A stretch of DNA of 64,000 bases, taken from the NCBI RefSeq assembly GCF_016545825.1, contig NC_052613.1, positions 620,001-684,000 on the forward strand, in the 5' to 3' direction. Position numbers and translations under genes: made by a program. Shown here piece after piece: positions 23,920 through 34,933 of this stretch. Numbering within the stretch: position 1 is the first letter of the stretch; every line of letters begins with the position of its first letter. The DNA comes from Eucalyptus grandis. Its lineage: Eukaryota; Streptophyta; Magnoliopsida; Myrtales; Myrtaceae. Under the pieces are notes generated by a model, which saw only the letters and a program-made list of their open reading frames with translations, made no database searches and was not told the DNA's origin.

Positions 23920-24830
23920 TTTAAACCTTATAATAATTTATTAATTTAGTCTTAAAATTTTCAATTATACGAATCAATCCTAAATGTTTTAATGATTTAT
24001 TAATTTAGTCATAAACATTTTGACAATTTGTCAAATTTAATTATTTCATCTAATTTTGGCCAAAAAAAATGCTAACGTGATAATCTAGTTGACGCCGACT
24101 ATCTTATATAGCATAATCAACACTAACTTTCACAATTTATTTTTACCATTTTTAAATATTTCTAAATTTTTTAATTATTATTTTCTTTTTTGCATTTTTT
24201 CTTCGGGGCCAACAAAGGTCACCTGTGACCCTCGCCAACCACGAAATCCTAGCCCAATTTGGGAGAGGGCCATCTCGCTCTTGGCCCCAAAGGCCTTGGG
24301 AGAGGTTGTTGGGGCCTCACCAATGGTTGGCGAAGGCTCTCACTGCCTCGCTCTCGCCATGAAGGCCTCGAGCGTTGGGGCCTTGCCGGTAGCGAATGAG
24401 GCCATCAGGACCCTTGCCCACAAACGCCCAAAGTCATTGAGGGCCCTCGTGTCCTTGCCAACAGCAAGCAAGGCAATAAGGATCCTCACTCGCAGATGCC
24501 AAAGTCGACGAGGGCCCTCGCTGCCTCACTTTGGCCACGAAGGCCTTGGGCGATGGCGTCGAGGCCTCGCTAGCAGCAAGCGAGGCCATGAGGACCCTCA
24601 CCCACCATTGCCCAAAGTTGACGGAGGCCCTCACCGCCTTGCTCGCGCCATGAAGGCCTTGTGCAATGGTGTCAAGGTCTTGCATACAACAAGTGAGGCT
24701 GCAAGACCCTCGCACGCAACTGCCCAAAGCCGATGAGGCTCTGATGGCCTCACCCAAGGCTTTTGTGGTAGATGGCAAGGCGGCCCTCACCCAATTTGGA
24801 AGAGGATTTCATATAGAATATTTAGTTGGA
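23920..24830. mobile_element. Non-autonomous element with GC-rich core, unit 1
   Basis: AT-rich arms with AATTTAGTC(A/T)TAAA words (23935-24040) surround a GC-rich core of GGCCTTGGGAGAGG/GAGGCC words (24200-24800). The same arm words occur at 48185-48770. The insertion splits sequence that is continuous in the paralogous ULP gene region (62690-62760). Both large open frames here (24089-24736 + and 24790-24434 -) are repeats of the core. Confidence 0.5.
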
Positions 24831-26378
24831 AATGACACTTAAGTAAATGAATTTTTACTCTGATTTAATACTAAAATGAACAGATTTTTTTTTTTTTGAT
24901 ATTTGAGTGAACGTTCTACGAAAATATTGACACTAGTATAGTACATAGCCCACCTCTCTAAAAAAGAGCTTTCGTGACTTTCAAAGCACTCTAGCAAAAA
25001 CAATTTCTAAAACTATTCTTCTCTCTGTCGGCGAATCGAATGGTTCTCTTTTCTTGCTATTACCATAGGTGAAGAAACGCATGCCGCAAGACCTACGGTT
25101 CTGCAATGTGATCACATCTTGGGTTCACTGAGAAACGGTAAATCGCTGCTGTCGAATCTGGGCATGAAAGCGGGCACAAACTTTCGGCAAAGTCTACCGC
25201 TTTTTGTAGGCAAAGGTCGGGGTCGTGCGATGATGATGATGATGATTGTGATGATGATGTATAGATTTAGAAGAGCCACTTATTTGTTTCTTTCTTCTTG
25301 TCAGCTGCAGCTGTTCCCTCTTTTTGCACGTGTCTCGTTCGGTGAAAACCCTAAAGAGGAAAAAAAAAAAGGAAGAGGAAGAAGAGAAATGCGGACAGAC
25401 GATGTGACCGTCCTCCCGTCCTCTTGACTTGACCCACGCCCATCAGAATCGTCGAGAATCCAGTTAAAAATTATGGCGATCCCCAACGGACGGGGCGTGA
25501 AATTTCAAACGTTGGAATTAAAGTTGGACATGTTTTTCCAAAACGTGGGGGAACTCCTCGTACTGAATAAATTCCAAGTCTCAACCACCCGATGTAAGCC
25601 TTTTGGATAGCTGTCTATCTCCTTCTGGAAAAAGTACGCGTTCTTCCTTCACGACCAAGCCAGTAAACAGCAGGACGACAGCTAGTTTAGATCGACAAAG
25701 CCAATCTGCCATCGCCATTACCGAAGTCCAAACACCCCTGATTGATGGTGGAGGAAGAAGGTGAGGAGGAAGGTCCCACGTTCGGATGCAAAAAAGAAAC
25801 GTGGTTTTAACTCTTCACGTGCTCTAAATCGACGCCAGAAGAGATGAAGAAAGGCGAACTGGCAGCAGCACTATCTCCAAGAGATCTTTACCTCTTGGTC
25901 TCTTTTAAAGAATGGTTTTCCTTATGGAAATGAGACGTCCATGTCGTGCGTGCCCAATGGAGTTCATCCTTCGATCGCTTTCCGCCTAACCCATCTCCTC
26001 CACAAGTCCGCTTCCATTTTGCTCCGGTCCCCATCGCTGACCTACTTCGGTTCCTTGATGGCGCAAGCCCTGATTCGTTTCGCTCGTATATTGACCACGT
26101 GCTCTATGGACTTACCATTTCAGTACATCAAAATGGCTCTTGCGTAAGCACGTAGAAGAGTAAAATTTTTCTTCTTGTGATCGCAGCTGAGATTGTATCG
26201 ACATATGAATTGCTCGGTCTGATTTTGCACAAACTGATGAGATGACCCCCCCCCCACCCAATCAAATGAACTGATTTGTAAGATGTTACATGCAACAACT
26301 TTTCCTTTATTGGAAGGCAAAATGATGATTCCTTTCTTCTTTTTGGGAAAACCTTCCCAAATGAAAGACACAGGCTAG
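24831..26378. other. Duplicated noncoding spacer, unit 1
   Basis: 24940-25060 matches the intron region of the ULP gene (62800-62950) and 51776-51881. 25210-26378 matches 52950-54050 at high similarity. The shared part includes GATGATGAT runs, an AAAACCCTAAAG word, several CACGTG G-boxes (near 25329, 25815, 26097) and an ATGGAAATGAGACGTCCATG block. No open frame is conserved between copies, so no gene is called. Confidence 0.55.
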
Positions 26379-26930
26379 TGACATGGCCAACTGGATCGAA
26401 GCATGTTCCAAGACTATCCGGGCCATGTCACACGAAGGGGCTGCCCAAGAACAGCCCACGATCAATCCCGATCTGTGCATGGCCAGCCCATGTGCGATAC
26501 AGACAAAGGCTCATGTGCGACCCATGAGCAACCTGTGAGCAAAGCTCGGCCAGCCCATGTGCAATTTGTGGCCGTTCACCTTCTCCCGCGTCAGGCATGT
26601 CAAATAGCCCTGCAGCCTTGATCTTGCTTCTGACACACATCCATGGGCTTCCCAAGGGCTAAGGCTTTTGAGTGACCTGCTGTGTAGTCTGTAATGATAA
26701 TACGGATTCAAAATCCACCATTAGATTGGAGGGACGATCAACGGCCAGGAATAGACTCAATCTTGTATAAATAGGGGTCCCTCCCCTCTTTGTAACTAGT
26801 TCGTTCACAAGTGAATATCCTTGCTCATCCGACTCTTGTGTTCGATCGTGTGTGCGTAAGGCTGACTTGGGATCGATATTCCTAAGGTCGCATAATGTTT
26901 TGATTGATCATAATCAACTGACCCGTGACA
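26379..26930 (+). mobile_element. Solo LTR, 552 bp
   Basis: The element starts TGACATGG, ends CCCGTGACA and is flanked on both sides by CTAG (26375-26378 and 26931-26934). It contains a TATA box, TATAAATAG (26766-26774), followed by a CT-rich leader. The paralogous unit (about 54030-54060) runs straight through the target without it. There is no internal coding region. The lineage is not determined. Confidence 0.75.
26766..26774 (+). promoter_or_regulatory. TATA box of the solo LTR
   Basis: TATAAATAG in the expected U3 position, about 165 bp before the LTR end. Confidence 0.55.
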
Positions 26931-27081
26931 CTAGCACATAGTTAATAAAAGAAGAAGCCCAACCAAGATTACTGAAAGTAGTAAAAAGAAGGCACATCAA
27001 AACACTTAGAAGATTTTTAAAAAAGAATGCATTTTGGAAAGTGACCCATTTCATTTGCCAATAGTCACAATTTTGAATTAC

Positions 27082-27098
27082 AATCATTGAGCTCCGAC
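27082..27098. repeat. Target-site duplication of the LINE, left copy
   Basis: AATCATTGAGCTCCGAC occurs here and again, identical, at 32889-32905 directly after the A-tail. Confidence 0.92.
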
Positions 27099-27414
27099 AC
27101 GGTAAAAAAAAATTGTGCGGCTCAGGGAGCGATACGCTTCAGCGGCACAAATGAAACCCCCCACCCCAGCGGCGTCGGCGAGCCCCGCGACGCCACCTGC
27201 GGCGAAGTCTCTTCGGCCGCCACCGGCCACCAATTCCGTATCTAACCGCCGTCACCGTCGCTGTCGCCGTCGCCGTCGTCGTCGCCGTATTTGAACGTGC
27301 TCTCAAGGAGAGACGATCATTGGGTGTCCTCGCTAGAGCTCCGTTCGTCTACCGCCGGGTGGGAGCTATTCTTCGAGGTCTTGGGCGCCATCGACTGCTC
27401 TTCAAACCCTCTAA

Positions 27415-28530
27415 GTGATGCCTGGTACGTGCTCTTCTGTGGGTTTAATCTGGTTGCGATGGGTTAGGGTTTTTTGTTCGCGGTTCTGCTGTTTCGAGTC
27501 TATTGAACTGATGGAGTTCGGACCCTTCCGGGCCCGTTTTAATGATGAGGGGTCGAGTAATCGAAGCCCTACCCCTCATGTTCATCCTGTTCATGGACAA
27601 CCCTCGTTGGCTGCTCCTTTATTGAGCAAACAGAGGCCGAATCCTTCGTCCCCATCTACTGCGATTGAGAACTATGACTCGCGACCTCCTCTTGCTCCTG
27701 TTAAGGCGCGTGAAAAGAGTAGAGGTAGATCGACATCCAAGCGCCCTCAACGCAGGGGTGAGTCGGAAAACCCGTTAACTCGGTCTTGGGCTGCTGTTGC
27801 TAATGGAGTGAATAAAGGATATGATCTTGAAGCTTGCTGATCCCAAGCTCTTTGAGTGTCTTGTGGGGTATTTCATTGGAAGGCGATTGCCGTTTAAAGT
27901 TATTGAAGAGGCTCTTAAAAAAGCCTGGGGTCCGAATCTGCTTGAAGTCATGTCTAATGGGCAGGGACTGTTTGTTTTGCGCATACCAGATAGGGAGTTC
28001 CGAAGGAAAATCCTTGAAGGAGGCCATATAACAGTTGCAAGGATTCCTCTGGTTTTGCAGCAGTGGAAACCAGGGTTGGAACTCAGTAAAGATATCCATC
28101 GTTCAGTTCCGGTTTGGGTGAGACTTTGGAACTTACCTTTTTCATTTTGGTCAGCTCAATCCATTGGAAAGGTGGCCAGTGCAGTGGGTAAACCACTCTA
28201 TGTGGATCAACGGACATAGCATATGACAATGCTAACGTTCGCCAAGGTTTATGTTGAAATAACAGCCCAGCAACCAACTCGTGAATCTATTGAGCTGCTC
28301 CTTGATGGTAAATCAGTGGAAGTGGAAGTTGAGTATGAATGGAAACCGCTTGCTTTTTGTGTGCGGTATCTTTGGTCACAGCTGTAAAACAGCTGCTCCT
28401 ACAAACTCTGCTATTCCTTCTGCAGAAGCTAATCAGGTCTTGAATGCTAGTGTTGGAATCCATCCTGCTCAAGACAAGTCTGTGCATCCTAACTCCCCTA
28501 CTTGTCCATATGGTCCTGCTCTCTCTTAGA
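27415..28530 (+). pseudogene. LINE ORF1 (DUF4283-type gag-like protein), broken
   Basis: A proline- and serine-rich N-terminal segment ends SWAAVANGVNKGYDL; after a frameshift near 27830 it is followed by a DUF4283-like domain (DPKLFECLVGYFIGRRLPF, EEALKKAWG, VPVWVRLWNLPFSFWSAQSI, KPLYVD). A TAG interrupts near 28218. A knuckle-like stretch with FCV and CGIFGHSCKTA lies near 28340-28395, split by another frameshift. Such proteins bind LINE RNA in plant L1 elements. The start could be 27415 or the internal Met at 27511. Confidence 0.8.
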
Positions 28531-29090
28531 ATTGTCAAAAACAGGTTATGGTGGACTTACAAGTTCCACTTACTACCCTAGGCATGGACATGATCGATCC
28601 TAAGATTGATTCCCATCTGCAACTGAAGGCAACCGCACTTGTTCCTCCTAAGCCTTCGAAGATCTCTGCTGCTGGGGTTTCTACATCTAAGGATGGTGGT
28701 GAATTGGTGGCTATGTCCTCAGCTCCTGCGCGCCGATCCGAGAATGGAGGCGGTGAAGGGAAAGACGGGGAAAAAGAAAAAGCATGCTGAGAAGGAAGCT
28801 GCCTCTTTTGGTTAATACCCGGCAGGTGAAGGAGGTGCTCCCTCCTCTTCACTTCAGGTTGGAAGCTCGGATGAAATATGCAACTCTAGTACTCAAATGG
28901 AATTAAATGATGAAGATGTTTTGTCGTGGGTTCCGCTTCGCCAAAAGGCCCGGCTCCGGGTGGTGCTCAAAGTATGCAAGAATAGCTCCTCTTGCTTTTT
29001 CCTAACCCACCACCCTCGGTGGCTTCAAAAGCGCCTGCCACAGGCCTCAGGGCTAAGAAGAGGTAATTCTGCCCCTCTATCCTTTTTGAT

Positions 29091-32000
29091 ATGTTTTTTG
29101 GCTTTTTGAACATTAGAGGCATGGTCAACCCTCTTAGGCGGGTGGAGATCAGGAGATTCGCTGTTGTTAATAAACTCTGTCTAATTGGCCTTTTTGAGAC
29201 TAAAGTTCCTGAGGAACATTTTGATTCTATCTCGGCTTCCTTAATTAGTGGTTGGAATTGGATTGCAAATTATGAGTATTCTTCTTGTGGTAGAATCTGG
29301 GTTGGTTGGAACCCGGATTTTGTTTCTTTTGTGCCTATCTCTATCAATGACCAGGCTATGCATGATAGTCTGAAGCTTAATATGTCTGGTGTGAGCTGCT
29401 GCATCTCTGCTATTTATGGAGAACATGCTTTTGTACGTCGTAGACCTTTGTGGGAGGACCTCCTCCACTTCAATGACTTGATGCAGGATTCGGCTTGGCT
29501 TGTTGCTGGTGATTTCAACAATTAAAGACCCATCCAATCGAGTCGGAGGTTCCAATGACTGGATCCCTTATTTTGATGAGTTTGCCCAATGCTTAGCACA
29601 AACAGAACTGATGGATCTCAAATATGTTGGCCTCCGTTATACTTGGTCTACCTCGGTAGGAGACGCCAGGAAGATGAGGAAGATCGACCGTGTTCTGGTT
29701 AACAACAAATGGAACCTTCATTTCTCGTTCTCTGAGGCTTCGTTTTGAACCCTGGTATCTCGGACCATACTCCTATGATCGTCAGAGTTCTTCAGCCGGT
29801 CCAGAGGAGGAAACCGTTTAAGTATTTTGAATTTTGGACTGACCACCCGGACTTTAACTCAATTGTCCGCCAGGCTTGGGACTCCTCCATCATAGGCGTT
29901 CCAATGTACATTCTTGTTTCCAAGCTGAAAATTGTGAAAGCTCGACTCAAGTTATTTAACCAAGACGCCTTCTCGGATATCTGCGCCCCGTGGACGGCCC
30001 GAAGCAAAGAGGCCATTCGAAGCACTCGGGTTAGCCTTCAATCGGACCCTTACAACCTTTCTCTTGCTGAGTTGGAAAAATCTTAGCGTCGTGTTTTTAT
30101 TGATCTGAGGAATCAAGAAGAATCCTTCTTCAGACAAAAGTTGAGAGTGAGATGGCTAAAAGAAGGTGACAAAAATACTAAGTTTTTCCACCATTCGGTG
30201 AAGAGGAGGCAGCTTACTAATAGGATCATTTCCGTTAAGGATCAGTCGGGGGCTGTTATCACTGATCCTATTTTTGTGCCGCAAGTTTTTGTCCGGTTTT
30301 TCTCGAATTTGCTCTCTCATCATGAGGCTTTATCTAAACCTTCGCTTCAGGAGTTGAAGACGTTTGTTCGTCACCCACTTTCTGATGCTTAGGTGCGGTC
30401 CCTGTGTGAGCCGGTTTCTCCCTCTGAGATTAAGAATACTCTATTCTCCCTTGCCAAAGGCAAAGCCCCAGGTCCTGATGGATTCTCGGTAGAGTTCTAC
30501 AAGACTAATTGGGACTTAGTGGGGCTGTTGGTGGTGGAAGCAATTCAGGATTTCTTCTATTCGGGACTGCTCCTTAAAGAGGTAAATACCACTATCCTCG
30601 CCCTAGTTCCTAAAGTCCCTAACGCAAGTGCAGTAACTGATTTTAGGCCTATCGCATGTTGCAATACCATTTATAAAGTCATTACGAAAATCCTTGCTAA
30701 TCGCATTGCTGCTGTCTTAAATGATTTGATAAGCCCTTCACAAAATGCTTTTGTAAAAGGTAGGAGGATTAGAGATAATATCCTCATCGCTCAAGAGCTG
30801 TTTGTTGGATTTTTTTTACTTAGAGCCTTATCTGCCCAAATGTGCTGTTAAAGTTGATTTCCATAAGGCCTATGACACGATTGATTAGGATTTCTTGGAG
30901 CTTACTTTCCGTGCCTTCTGTTTTCCCGAGTGGATTATTTCACAAATTATGGTTTGCGTACGTACACCGAAATATTCCATCTCTATCAATGGTGATTTGC
31001 ATGGTTTTTTCCCTACTGGAAGAGGACTTAGGCAAGGTGATCCTATGTCACCTTACCTATTTACCTTAGTCATGGAAATTTTCTCTGGAATCTTACTCTC
31101 CTATATTGCTAGCAATGACTTCAAATATTTCTGGAGATGCAAATCTGTGCAATTGACTCACCTCTTTTTCGTCGATGACGTATTCCTTTTCTGTCAAGCT
31201 GATTGGGCGTCGGTGACGTTGTTAAAAAGGGGTTTGGACATTTTCTCCTCTTGGAGCGGCCTCTACCCAAATAAAAACAAAAGTGAGATCTTCATCTCAG
31301 GAGGGGATTCATCTCTTCGTAATATGATGCAATGGGCCTTCGGTTTTCAGGAAGGGAAACTGCCGGTTCGCTATTTGGGTGTTCCGATTATTACTACTAG
31401 ATTGGGCAAAGCAGATTGTGTTGCATTGACTGATCGTATTACTGCTAGGGTTCAATCTTGGGCGCAACGCTTTCTGTCCTTTGCTAGGAGGCTGCAACTT
31501 ATAATGTCAGTACTCCTATCAATTCAAGCATATTGGACTAGTGCCTTTAACCTTCTGTCCTCGGTTATAGATAATATTGAGCGCATTTTGAGACAATTTT
31601 TATAGAAGGGCACGACCCTTGGCCGGGGTGGGGCCAAAGTTTCCTAGGATGATGTCTGTCTCCCAAAGGTTGAGGGCGGTCTAGGCATTCGGAAACTTAA
31701 AGATTGCAACAAAGCCTCCATGCTTAAATCTATTTGGATTCTTTTCACTGATAAAGAATCGTTGTAGTGTCGGTGGGTACACTCTAACTTCTTAAAGAAA
31801 ATAAACTTTTGGATTTCTTCCCAGCCTCGTTGTTGTTATTGGGCATGGAAAAAAAATCCTTCAACTGAGGAATTACTTTCGCTTATCCTTTGTGTGGAAG
31901 ATTGGAAATGGCCTATCAGTGTCTCTTTGGCATGATCACTCGCTTTCTTGTGGCCCGCTTGATGCCTTTATCCCTTGCTCATTCCGTGAAGGCCTATGTC

Positions 32001-32612
32001 TTCCTGACAATGTTGTTGTTGCGGACCTGTTTACCTCTATGGGTTGTTTATTTAAATCCTTTTTGGAAAGATGGGGGATCTCTCCCGGTCCTCTCTTTGG
32101 TTCGTGACGGGTTTACAGTCTTTGACGCTTCTGGATCATTCTCTGTAACTTCAGCATGGAATTCCATTAGAGTCAAGAAGGATCGTGTTGATTGGGCATC
32201 TTTTGTTTGGGACAATGCTGTAGCCCCGCGGTTCCAGTTTAATTTATGGCTTATAACCAAAAATCGCCTGCCGACTCAGATGCTGCTTTTTTCTTATGGA
32301 AGGATCGACTATAATGTTTGTGCCTTTCGCAATGATGTTCCAGTTCCGTCGAACATTTATTCTTTGGGTGTCACACCTCGGCTTCTTTTTGGCCTACTTT
32401 TGGGCCGCCAGTGTAACCTCCCGTGGCGGAATAGATGTTGGAAAGATATCCTCGGTTGGGCCTTAAAGTTCTTATCTGGTAAGGACTTCTTCCATTGCAT
32501 TGCGTGGTTCTCGTTTGGAGCTATGTGTCACCTTATTTGGAAAAAGAAGAAGTCCAATCAAGATTCGGGGCTGATCCTTAGTAGTCTCGGCTCTAAAAAA
32601 CTACCTTATTAA
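29091..32612 (+). pseudogene. LINE ORF2 (endonuclease and reverse transcriptase), broken
   Basis: Domains in order: an exonuclease-endonuclease-phosphatase domain (29091-29800; FLNIRGMVNPLRR, GLFETKVPE, WLVAGDFNN, MRKIDRVLVN, ISDHTPMIV); reverse transcriptase (30400-31300; GKAPGPDGFSVEFYK, FRPIACCN, KILANRI, FVKGRRIRDNI, GLRQGDPMSPYLF, then the active-site FVDD); a conserved linker (VRYLGVPII, RLQLIMSVL); and a zf-RVT segment (32150-32300). Stops lie at about 29523, 30085, 30390, 30886, 31603, 31647 and 31765, with frameshifts near 29525, 29745 and 30820. No RNase H domain was seen. The open frames 31890-32612 and 31892-32107 are out-of-frame pieces of the same ORF. Confidence 0.88.
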
Positions 32613-32905
32613 AAGAAAGCTATAACATCAAAGATGTTCCTTACCCCAAGGAATAAGATTTTTAAAAAAGTGAGTTGCTGCTTTGCGTGAGTTGCTCCTA
32701 TCTTTCTTGGCTCTGTTCTTAGCCGCTTCCTTGGGGGGCTGGGTTTTTGGCTATCTCTTTCCCGCTTGTTTGTTTTAATGGCTTTCTTGTGATGTGGCTT
32801 CCATTTCATTTGTCTCCTTTTGAGGAAGTGTAGTCGATCTTTTTGTATATTGTCTTAGCTTTATTTATATATTTATTACAAAAAAAAAATCATTGAGCTC
32901 CGACC

Positions 32906-33348
32906 AAGTTTTTTATTTCAGTTTCTTAAACGTGGGCTAGAGATAGTTAGGAAATACTCATTTCTCATTGATTGTGTATGTCGTTGATTGATATTGTAAA
33001 TCACGATATGATAGTTTGAATATCTTGTTGCTTAGATAATCGTCTTCTGCTATCTATAAGTTCCTCTTGTACTCTTCACTATTAAATATGAACATTCTGC
33101 TCTCTCTCCATGCATGCTTTTGGTTTCTTCCTCAGTGCTCTCCTAATGCCTCGGTGCCCATCACATGCAAATTAAGCACATGCAAGTTCACACACTATTC
33201 CCAATTAAAGAATCACGAACCCCACTTGAATCAAGCCCCTTGACTAAAAAACACCATGAATAGATCTAGAGTTGGGCAATGGGGAAACCAAGCTCATCGC
33301 CTTTTCACATGTGTCGATCGAATCAAACGTTTGACTTTCTCTAGCTTC
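32906..33348. other. Duplicated noncoding spacer, unit 1
   Basis: Resumes the spacer after the LINE and aligns with 54216-54640: shared TTTATTTCAG, CATTGATTGTGTATGTC, TTGCATGCAT-like and ATCAAGCCCCTTGACTAA words. No gene. Confidence 0.6.
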
Positions 33349-34215
33349 GGTGCATTTGGGAACTGCTTTCCAAGGGGGTTTGGAGAGCTAAAGGCCTTTG
33401 GGCCAAATTGAAGGTGTTTGGGAACTACTTTCCAAGGGGCATTGAGGCAAAGCTAGCATTTGTAAGACTGAAAGTCCAAGGCAGGTCCTAGGCTGCTTTG
33501 GGCTTTCAGCATTCTCGGAATGCCTTGTGTCACTGTTCATGCTATTGTTCATCTTCCTTCTCTAGCGGCGTGGCTGATTAGAGGCAAACTCGAGAGGCCG
33601 GCGAGGTCACGGCTAAGGTCGACAAGGTCGCGGCGACCGTCACTGGCTAGTGGCGCGACCCCGGTGAGTCTCAGCGACTACTCGCGAGTCCCAGCGACCA
33701 CTCGCAAGTTGTGTCGCCGCGACCCAGCTCAGGCGCGACCTAGATCTGGGTAGCCGGAGGTTGCGCGACCTAGATTTGGGTTGCCAGACCTTGATATGGG
33801 TCGCCGGAGGTTGCGCGACCTTGATATGGGTCGCCGGAGGTTGCACGACCTTGATAGGGTCGCCGGAGGTTGCGCGACCTCACCGACCTCCGGCAAAGGG
33901 CGACGTCCGACCCCCGAGTGACCTCGCCAGGAGGTTGACCCGACCCTAGGTAGCCCTCGTCGATCGTCTTCGGGGGCTGCCTGCCTTGTCGGCGAACTCT
34001 TTCATTTTTTTTTGATATTTTTTTCTTTTTTTTATTAATCACTAAAGTCCTTTGTAAATGTAATATTTCCAAACACTATTTTACTCAAATGTACTTCATA
34101 ATGGACTTTTAAAGTACAATTTACGAAACATAGTTTGCATTTTGGAAAACCCTTTTCACTAAAAGGTTTTTGCATTTTCCCAAAGGCTTTCCCCAAAAGC
34201 CTTCCCAAACGCACC
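33349..34215. mobile_element. Non-autonomous TIR element with GC-rich core
   Basis: The ends GGTGCATTTGGGAA and CCCAAACGCACC are inverted and imperfect. A second copy of the left-end motif (GGTGTTTGGGAACT) lies near 33410. The core (33540-33990) is GC-rich with GGTCGC words and a 30-bp minisatellite. The paralogous unit runs through the site at about 54645-54665 without it. No transposase is encoded. Confidence 0.6.
33741..33879. repeat. 30-bp minisatellite, about 4.7 copies
   Basis: Units follow the pattern TTGATATGGG-TCGCCGGAGG-TTGCGCGACC. Copies start at 33741, 33771 (shortened), 33791, 33821 and 33851. They are read on the opposite strand as the repeat in a short open frame, which is not a gene. 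Confidence 0.9.
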
Positions 34216-34733
34216 CAATGTGTCCAAGTTGGGGGAAAAAGAGTTCTATAACTTGATAATTCTTGTGAGAGGTGTGCAAACCACGCATAGAAGGAGCAAA
34301 TTACGTTTGTGCTTAGGTCATTCATATACCCTACCTTTATTTTTGTAAATATTCTAGAATTTTCTATAGCGGGGGACAAAGAATCAATAAAAATCACATC
34401 TTTACTCAATTAGCTTGACATTTACCTCATTAGAATTAAGGGTATTGAGACCCTGAACAATATGTATAAGTAATGAAATAATCTAATAAGAAAGTTAGCT
34501 ATATTAGAAAGTAACAAAATACCAAATAATATCCCTAACATCTAACATACTCTCCAGCAACATTCTCTAATAGCGAAATTTCTAACATCCATAAATATGC
34601 TTCATCAAAGAGGGTGAGTCCAAACGGGAGGTCGTCAAAGAGGGTGAAGTGGAGCTGACAAAGAGAGAGTTTCTCCCCCGGCGTTTCGCTAAGGGGAGGC
34701 CGCCTTCAACGACGAAACGTTTACAAAGCCAAA
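34216..34733. other. Duplicated noncoding spacer, unit 1
   Basis: Aligns with about 54666-55160, with shared TTGATAATTCTTGTGAGAGG and GAGAGAGTTTCTCCC words. No open frame is preserved in both copies. Confidence 0.55.
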
Positions 34734-34933
34734 ACCCAATTAGACTATATCTTAATCGATTGCTGGCGCCGGCACCTACTCGTCTCGTTCTTTTCGTCAT
34801 CACGTGCGCATTAGTAGTGAAACCGAATCATCGCGGGGATTCACATTGCAGACATCCCACTAAAGTTAAAACAGATCGCAATTAAATCACTTCGATCCCT
34901 CTCATTGCACCATCTGCAGCACTCATAGCCAAA
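34734..34933. mobile_element. 200-bp insertion upstream of CYP94B copy 1
   Basis: The heptamer AGCCAAA occurs at 34727-34733 and again at 34927-34933. The paralogous unit (near 55155-55165) has one copy and no intervening sequence. It carries a CACGTG G-box at 34801-34806. It has no coding capacity and its element type is not recognised; it could also be a filler insertion. Confidence 0.5.
34801..34806. promoter_or_regulatory. G-box hexamer upstream of CYP94B copy 1
   Basis: CACGTG, about 1.53 kb before the start codon at 36336 and inside sequence missing upstream of copy 2. G-boxes are bound by MYC-type bHLH factors in jasmonate responses. Its function here is inference, and the distance is large. 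Confidence 0.25.

Larger units (their letters stand above)
27099..32888 (+). mobile_element. L1-type LINE, near full length, inactivated
   Basis: A 5.8-kb plus-strand non-LTR retrotransposon with a 5' GC-rich leader, ORF1, ORF2 (endonuclease, reverse transcriptase, zf-RVT region) and a terminal A-run (32880-32888). It is flanked by a perfect 17-bp target-site duplication. The paralogous unit shows the uninterrupted site at 54199-54215. Both ORFs are broken by stops and frameshifts. Confidence 0.93.

Noticed and set aside
24089..24736. 215-codon open frame
   Set aside because: Spans the AT-rich arm and GC-rich core of a repeated element; the repetitive ALAMKAL-type translation comes from GAGGCC words.
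25210..26160. Possible small gene in the spacer duplicated at 52950-53860
   Set aside because: The open frames differ between the two copies and are broken by indels, so no protein is conserved.
33690..33880. CRISPR-like regular repeat
   Set aside because: The repeats are directly adjacent without spacers in a plant TIR element; it is a minisatellite.
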